Shown here: positions 60,431 to 64,000 of the stretch, piece by piece | How the letters are laid out: each line of letters starts with the position of its first letter | Position numbering within the stretch: position 1 is the first letter of the stretch | NCBI GenBank assembly: GCA_945787015.1 | Contig: CALZGM010000018.1 | Location: 1-64,000, forward strand | DNA length: 64,000 nucleotides | Reading direction: 5' to 3' | From: an uncultured Roseburia sp. | Lineage (GTDB): Bacteria; Bacillota; Clostridia; Lachnospirales; Lachnospiraceae | The notes under the pieces: generated by a model | The model's input: the letters and a program-made list of their open reading frames with translations, nothing else | Databases searched by the model: none | Told to the model about the DNA's origin: nothing | Translations under genes and position numbers: made by a program

Positions 60431-61279
60431 CTACATCTCTTTTAGAAATTCTTCCATGGATTCTGCTTTTGCTGCAAGTTTATGCCACTTCCTAAGCGTT
60501 TCCAAGCTCTTTTCTGTCATGATTTTTTCACGCACTTCATCGGAAATAGGACCAAGTTCCTCCAAAAGTTCAACAACATCTTCTGCTTTTCCGAATAGTA
60601 TTCCTTCAGTACGTTCCTCTCTTAACATTTCCTGAAACAACATAAAGCGTTCCTCCATTTCCCGGCTTTCCTTTACATGGCGAATAGACTCCTGAAGCTT
60701 TTTTACATAAGCATCCTTATAGTCTTTCTCGCTATCTTCTAAGTCAGCCCTAACAAACTTTAAGAAATTTACCATTCTTTGCGGTACTTCTTTTTCATTT
60801 TCTCCGTATGTGCTAAGGAAAATACTTACCACTCCATCCTGTTGGTTTAAATCCTTATCCTCCAAGCACTGGTTTGCAAAAGTATAACAGTATTTCTTTT
60901 TCCCGAATGGATCAAAGTCACAGATAAATATCACATAGGAGTTTGGAAGCTTCGCATATTCCTCTCCGCTTAACAAAAGTTCCATATCAATCTGACTGTG
61001 ATAATACCTTGCCCGTTTTCCGATTGCCGGGTGCCGCGTCGCCTGCATTTCTACATCATAATGGGTATGATGTTCATCTTTTGCAAACACATCCAAACGA
61101 ACGCCTTTATATTCCGGATGATAAACGATGCTTTTTTCCTTACTAATCTCCACTCGCTCAATGGGAATCTGCAATACCATTTCCAAAAATTCCTTGCAGT
61201 TTTCCTCATCGCACATTACTGCGCCGAACATGAAATTGTTCTTAATGGTTAATTCTTTTAATGTTTTACTAACTGCCAT
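60431..61279 (-). CDS. Rpn-family PD-(D/E)XK nuclease/transposase-like protein
   Basis: A 282-residue protein. It opens with the group's IKNNFMFGAVMCDEENCKEFLEMVL, has the PD-(D/E)XK core RLDVFAKDEHHTHYDVEMQATRHP (D and ExQ active-site pattern), and the ARYYHSQIDMELL and NSYVIFICDFDPFG segments. The C-terminal tail (EELGPISDEVREKIMTEKSLETLRKWHKLAAKAESMEEFL) is typical of the family. CGGAGGAAGAG precedes the ATG. It lies opposite to tyrS and the Crp gene, with no terminal repeats. These proteins are associated with RecA-independent recombination in E. coli. Confidence 0.85.
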   Translation of the reverse strand: MAVSKTLKELTIKNNFMFGAVMCDEENCKEFLEMVLQIPIERVEISKEKSIVYHPEYKGVRLDVFAKDEHHTHYDVEMQATRHPAIGKRARYYHSQIDMELLLSGEEYAKLPNSYVIFICDFDPFGKKKYCYTFANQCLEDKDLNQQDGVVSIFLSTYGENEKEVPQRMVNFLKFVRADLEDSEKDYKDAYVKKLQESIRHVKESREMEERFMLFQEMLREERTEGILFGKAEDVVELLEELGPISDEVREKIMTEKSLETLRKWHKLAAKAESMEEFLKEM

Positions 61280-61420
61280 TCTCTTCCTCCGTTTCGCAGA
61301 GGAATTCTATATAGAGATTGTAGCATAACTACAATGACTTTTTCCAGTACTTTCACAGATAGTAATTCTTAAAATAAAATGCTATAATATCCAAAGAACA
61401 ATTCATAGTGGGGAAAAAAC

Positions 61421-62080
61421 ATGGCCTTTTCAGATTACTTTCCAATTTATAAGAAACTTGCACCGGAAGAGCAAGCGCTTCTTACAAAACATGCCCGTTT
61501 GCATACATTCACAAAAGACACGCTGATTCACAATGGTTCCGATGACTGCCTTGGACTCCTTTTGATACAAAGCGGCGGACTTCGCGCCTTTATCACTTCA
61601 AACGAAGGACGCGAAGTTACCATTTACCGCCTTTTCGAGCGCGATTTGTGCCTTTTTTCAGCCTCCTGCATGATGCAAAGCATTCAGTTCGACATTTCCA
61701 TTACAGCCGAAAAAGACAGCGAAGTCTGGATTATACCGGCAGATATCTATAAAAAGCTGATGGAAAAATCTGCTGTGCTTGCAAACTATACAAATGAAGT
61801 TATGGCAACCCGATTCACCGATGTCATGTGGTTAATCGAGCAGGTGATGTGGAAAGGCATTGACACCCGATTGGCAGCCTTTCTTGTAGAAGAAACTTCC
61901 CTTGCAGAAAGCCGGGTTCTCCATCTTACCCACGAAAAAACCGCTGGCCATTTGGGAACGGCCCGCGAAGTTGTTACTAGAATGCTTAAATATTTCCAAA
62001 GTGAAGGTCTTGTCGCCCTCACCAGAGGAACAATTGAAGTGTTGGATATTGATAAATTAACGGATATCGCAGACGCATAG
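61421..62080 (+). CDS. Crp/Fnr-family transcription regulator
   Basis: A 219-residue regulator with an N-terminal cyclic-nucleotide-binding-like fold (LGLLLIQSGGLRAFITSNEGREVTIYRLFERDLCLFSASC) and a C-terminal winged helix (LTHEKTAGHLGTAREVVTRMLKYFQSEGLVALTRGTIEV). It lacks the N-terminal Cys cluster of Fnr; its Cys residues (about 86 and 91) could bind a ligand. It probably controls the convergent ferredoxin/membrane genes. A TATAAT -10 (61383-61388) and GGGGAAAAAAC precede the ATG. Confidence 0.88.
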   Translation: MAFSDYFPIYKKLAPEEQALLTKHARLHTFTKDTLIHNGSDDCLGLLLIQSGGLRAFITSNEGREVTIYRLFERDLCLFSASCMMQSIQFDISITAEKDSEVWIIPADIYKKLMEKSAVLANYTNEVMATRFTDVMWLIEQVMWKGIDTRLAAFLVEETSLAESRVLHLTHEKTAGHLGTAREVVTRMLKYFQSEGLVALTRGTIEVLDIDKLTDIADA

Positions 62081-62085
62081 TGGGT

Positions 62086-62691
62086 TTATTCCTTATCTGC
62101 GCCTTCCTTTTTGCACGCACCGGCTTTCGCCTTGCAAATCAACTGTGTCATGGTACCCATCGGGCAATACACACACCAGCTACGCGGTTTAAATAAAATC
62201 ATCGTCACAAATCCGAGCACTGTTGAAGTCAGCATCACACTATAGAATCCAAACGCAAACTGTGCCACTCCATCACTAAATAGGGTTCCATGATATGCCC
62301 AATGCCATGGCAGCTTAAACGTCCAAAGCAACGTTACTACCTGTTTTAAGCCCTGTGCTCCTGCAAACACCAGATAGGTGTTCCATAACATCTGGAAAAA
62401 CATCGTAAAAAAGAAAATCAGGAATCCATAACGGAACCATTTTGACTTCATCCACTTTGGCATATCCCGCTTTCTCGAAAGTCCAAACCTTCCGCCTAAT
62501 AGCGCGAATAACTGCCCTCTTCCGCAATAGCGGTTGCAATATCCTTTACTCCCTTTCACAATCGAAATCACTAACGGAATGATAAAACATGCCATTCCCA
62601 GCCACGCAAACAAAATATTAAAAAATCCCAGTACCAGATAGGTCAGTGACACAATCCAAAGGTAATCATACCATTTCTTTTCCTGCTTCAT
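62086..62691 (-). CDS. NapH/NosR-type iron-sulfur membrane protein
   Basis: A 201-residue protein with five predicted helices and Cys motifs CNRYCGRGQLFALLGG near residue 52 and CVYCPMGTMTQLIC near residue 172, like the CxxxC of NapH/NosR-type quinol or electron-transfer membrane proteins. GACAGGTGTAATAAA precedes the ATG, overlapping the end of the ferredoxin gene. It is convergent with the Crp-like regulator. No nitrate reductase is in the window, so the electron acceptor is unknown. Confidence 0.78.
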   Translation of the reverse strand: MKQEKKWYDYLWIVSLTYLVLGFFNILFAWLGMACFIIPLVISIVKGSKGYCNRYCGRGQLFALLGGRFGLSRKRDMPKWMKSKWFRYGFLIFFFTMFFQMLWNTYLVFAGAQGLKQVVTLLWTFKLPWHWAYHGTLFSDGVAQFAFGFYSVMLTSTVLGFVTMILFKPRSWCVYCPMGTMTQLICKAKAGACKKEGADKE

Positions 62692-62695
62692 TTTA

Positions 62696-62917
62696 TTACA
62701 CCTGTCCTTCCTGTGTTTCTGTCACACAAATAATACTTGCCGGACATTCTTTTGCACATTTTCCGCAACCCACGCACTTGTCTGTATCTACCTGCGCATA
62801 AATCCCTTTATAAATACTGATTGCCCCAAGCGGACAGACCTTTACACAACAACCGCAAGCCACACATTCCTTTTGTGGAATACTTGCTTTTTTTCTGATT
62901 TTCTTTGTTTCCTGCAT
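62696..62917 (-). CDS. Two-cluster [4Fe-4S] ferredoxin
   Basis: A 73-residue ferredoxin with two full CxxCxxCxxxCP motifs (CVACGCCVKVCP and CVGCGKCAKECP). ATG 62917 is preceded by GGAGGTATATA and is chosen over the longer frame start at 62965. It lies just ahead of the NapH-like gene and probably supplies electrons to it. Confidence 0.88.
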   Translation of the reverse strand: MQETKKIRKKASIPQKECVACGCCVKVCPLGAISIYKGIYAQVDTDKCVGCGKCAKECPASIICVTETQEGQV

Positions 62918-62990
62918 TATATACCTCCGCACAAACTTATTTCCTATGCTCGCATGATACTGCAAAAGAAAAAATCCTTCTGTGACAAAA

Positions 62991-63467
62991 TCACAAAAGG
63001 ATTCGCTTCCATTCCTCTAAAAGCCGCTCGAAGCTCCACGCCGCATTAGCAGGACTCGTGGACGGCAGACACTCTGCTTTCCGGTCTATCTCTTTTTCCA
63101 TATACTTTTTGTAAAGCTGCTCTGCCTTTTTCCCGTTCAGAAAAATGTGCTCAATCTCTGCCTGATTTAAAATGCAGTTCAAATCATTCGGTACTACATT
63201 TTTGATACTGCTGTCAGCGGAGCCTTCAATATCACAGGACTTAATCACGTCCCATACCGCAATACGGTTTCTTAGCAAAAATGATTTCTTTTCTTCTATT
63301 GAGTTAGGTGTTTTTTCCCCATACACTACCGCTATCACCTTCCAAAACCGGTTCTGCGGATGCCCATAAAAAAAGTTTACTTCTCTTGACTTTACGGAAG
63401 GAAAACTTCCCAATATTAAAATTCTCGAATTTTGGTCAAATACCGGTTCTATCGGATGCTCTATCAT
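62991..63467 (-). CDS. DNA-deoxyinosine/uracil-DNA glycosylase family protein
   Basis: A 158-residue protein of the UDG superfamily. The N-terminal motif LGSFPSVKSREVNFFYGHPQNRFWKV and the C-terminal LPSTSPANAAWS are characteristic of the DNA-deoxyinosine glycosylase (MUG-like) group, which removes hypoxanthine or mismatched uracil from DNA. Length is normal. AAGGAAAAGAATAGT precedes the ATG. It is upstream of the ferredoxin gene on the same strand with 73 bases between. Confidence 0.85.
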   Translation of the reverse strand: MIEHPIEPVFDQNSRILILGSFPSVKSREVNFFYGHPQNRFWKVIAVVYGEKTPNSIEEKKSFLLRNRIAVWDVIKSCDIEGSADSSIKNVVPNDLNCILNQAEIEHIFLNGKKAEQLYKKYMEKEIDRKAECLPSTSPANAAWSFERLLEEWKRILL

Positions 63468-63488
63468 ACTATTCTTTTCCTTCTGCTA

Positions 63489-64000
63489 TTATTCCCATGC
63501 TTCTTCCCACTTACAATAGGACTCATCCAATTTTTGTCGAATTTCTTCATCATGCAGCCCTTTTAGTTCCTTCAAATCCTGCCAGCCCCAGATATACTGT
63601 TCTTTCCGGTTGGCATCTGCAAACACAGTCTCTGCAATGGCTTGGTATGCTTCCTCTGTAATTTCAGCACGATTTGCATCTTCATATTTTACTGTTACGC
63701 CGCCTTCTGTATTATAACTCTCACTCTTGCTTGCCAGTGCCCGGTGCGAAAGCTGTCCGTCCTGCAAGGTCAGATCATAAATAACGGTATTATACTCTGC
63801 CGGTGTCACTTTCAGAAAATCTTCCACGATATAGTGATGAACAAAATCCTGATCAATATATACCGTAACCGGTTTATCAAAGGATATGATATCCGGCTGT
63901 GAATCCCCTTCTATAAAATCTGTCGTTACTTCTTCCAACCCATCATGGGCTTCGTTCACCTCAAAAATACGGCTATAGGTATACGCACCTGTTCCGCCCA
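63489..64000 (-). CDS. Protein of unknown function, cut by the right edge
   Basis: The frame stays open to the window edge, so only the C-terminal 170 residues or so are visible (the last part reads TVFADANRKEQYIWGWQDLKELKGLHDEEIRQKLDESYCKW). A GTG at 63959 is an internal codon rather than a proven start, since GAYTYSRIFEVNEAHDG continues upstream in frame. No domain is recognised. It lies upstream of the glycosylase gene on the same strand. Confidence 0.55.
   Translation of the reverse strand, partial: GGTGAYTYSRIFEVNEAHDGLEEVTTDFIEGDSQPDIISFDKPVTVYIDQDFVHHYIVEDFLKVTPAEYNTVIYDLTLQDGQLSHRALASKSESYNTEGGVTVKYEDANRAEITEEAYQAIAETVFADANRKEQYIWGWQDLKELKGLHDEEIRQKLDESYCKWEEAWE

Noticed and set aside
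62086..62917. Ferredoxin and NapH-like pair read as part of a nitrate reductase
   Set aside because: No catalytic subunit gene is present in the window; only the electron-transfer parts can be claimed.
1..64000. CRISPR arrays, rRNA and tRNA genes, and prophage modules
   Set aside because: No regularly spaced direct repeats, tRNA-like cloverleaf ends with CCA, or phage structural genes were seen on either strand.

Overview
The window looks like chromosomal DNA of a low-to-mid GC Gram-positive anaerobe of the class Clostridia, most likely a gut Lachnospiraceae. The reasons are the strong AGGAGG-type ribosome binding sites, sigma-A promoters of TTGACA/TATAAT type, lipobox lipoproteins, a T-box tyrS, a yybP-ykoY manganese leader, ferredoxin-linked 2-oxoacid oxidoreductases and several Rpn-type nucleases. 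The genus is inference. No rRNA, tRNA, CRISPR array, prophage or complete insertion sequence was seen.

Layout. 0.3-5.8 kb: a tail fragment of an Rpn protein, a Ca2+/Na+ antiporter, mntP under a Mn2+ riboswitch, and a large SWIM-SNF2 helicase. 5.9-14.3 kb: a complete phosphate-starvation unit on the minus strand, pstS-pstC-pstA-pstB-phoU, then a Na+/phosphate symporter, then phoB-phoR. Pho-box-like 11-bp-phased repeats lie before both pstS and the symporter, and PstS is circularly permuted relative to E. coli PstS. 14.3-20.5 kb: a MerR-methyltransferase fusion with an MFS pump, a NUDIX/LURP-one pair, small membrane proteins, a MerR-membrane protein with a frameshift, and an aminoglycoside nucleotidyltransferase-like gene. 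20.5-29.7 kb: mixed single genes (surE, an Ntn hydrolase, DUF1697, a P-loop kinase, a methyltransferase overlapping a GNAT-DUF3795 fusion, an HD-GYP protein, a CDP-alcohol phosphatidyltransferase, a flavodoxin-like reductase), with remnants of a HAD gene and of a cation/proton antiporter between them.

29.9-43.9 kb is accessory in character: an Rpn nuclease, a frameshifted MerR-TipAS gene flanked by ~80-bp repeats, GNAT acetyltransferases with a TetR repressor, a HigBA/RelE-like toxin-antitoxin pair, AraC-MATE, and a decayed efflux locus. In that locus an MFS N-terminus is fused in frame to an FtsX-type permease, and the adjacent ABC ATPase has lost Walker B. A truncated response regulator, a chemotaxis receptor and a second TetR follow. 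43.9-58.4 kb: YitT, an HD hydrolase, an ion permease, a two-gene fused 2-oxoacid:ferredoxin oxidoreductase, an MBL hydrolase, an unusual MATE-CapA fusion, an aldehyde dehydrogenase, a PD-(D/E)XK-like protein and an ECF sigma/anti-sigma pair. 58.4-64 kb: T-box-tyrS with an extra three-stem palindromic insert, a second Rpn nuclease, a Crp/Fnr regulator, a ferredoxin plus NapH-like membrane protein, a deoxyinosine/uracil glycosylase and a gene cut by the right edge.

Regulation is readable. Three MerR genes have the diagnostic 19-bp-spacer promoter. Two TetR genes have consensus promoters with operators in and beside the spacer. The toxin-antitoxin promoter has a palindrome exactly in its spacer. 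I did not find a convincing wholly new defence or metabolic system. The most unusual items are the MATE-CapA fusion, the MFS-FtsX chimera, the permuted PstS and the structured insert before tyrS.
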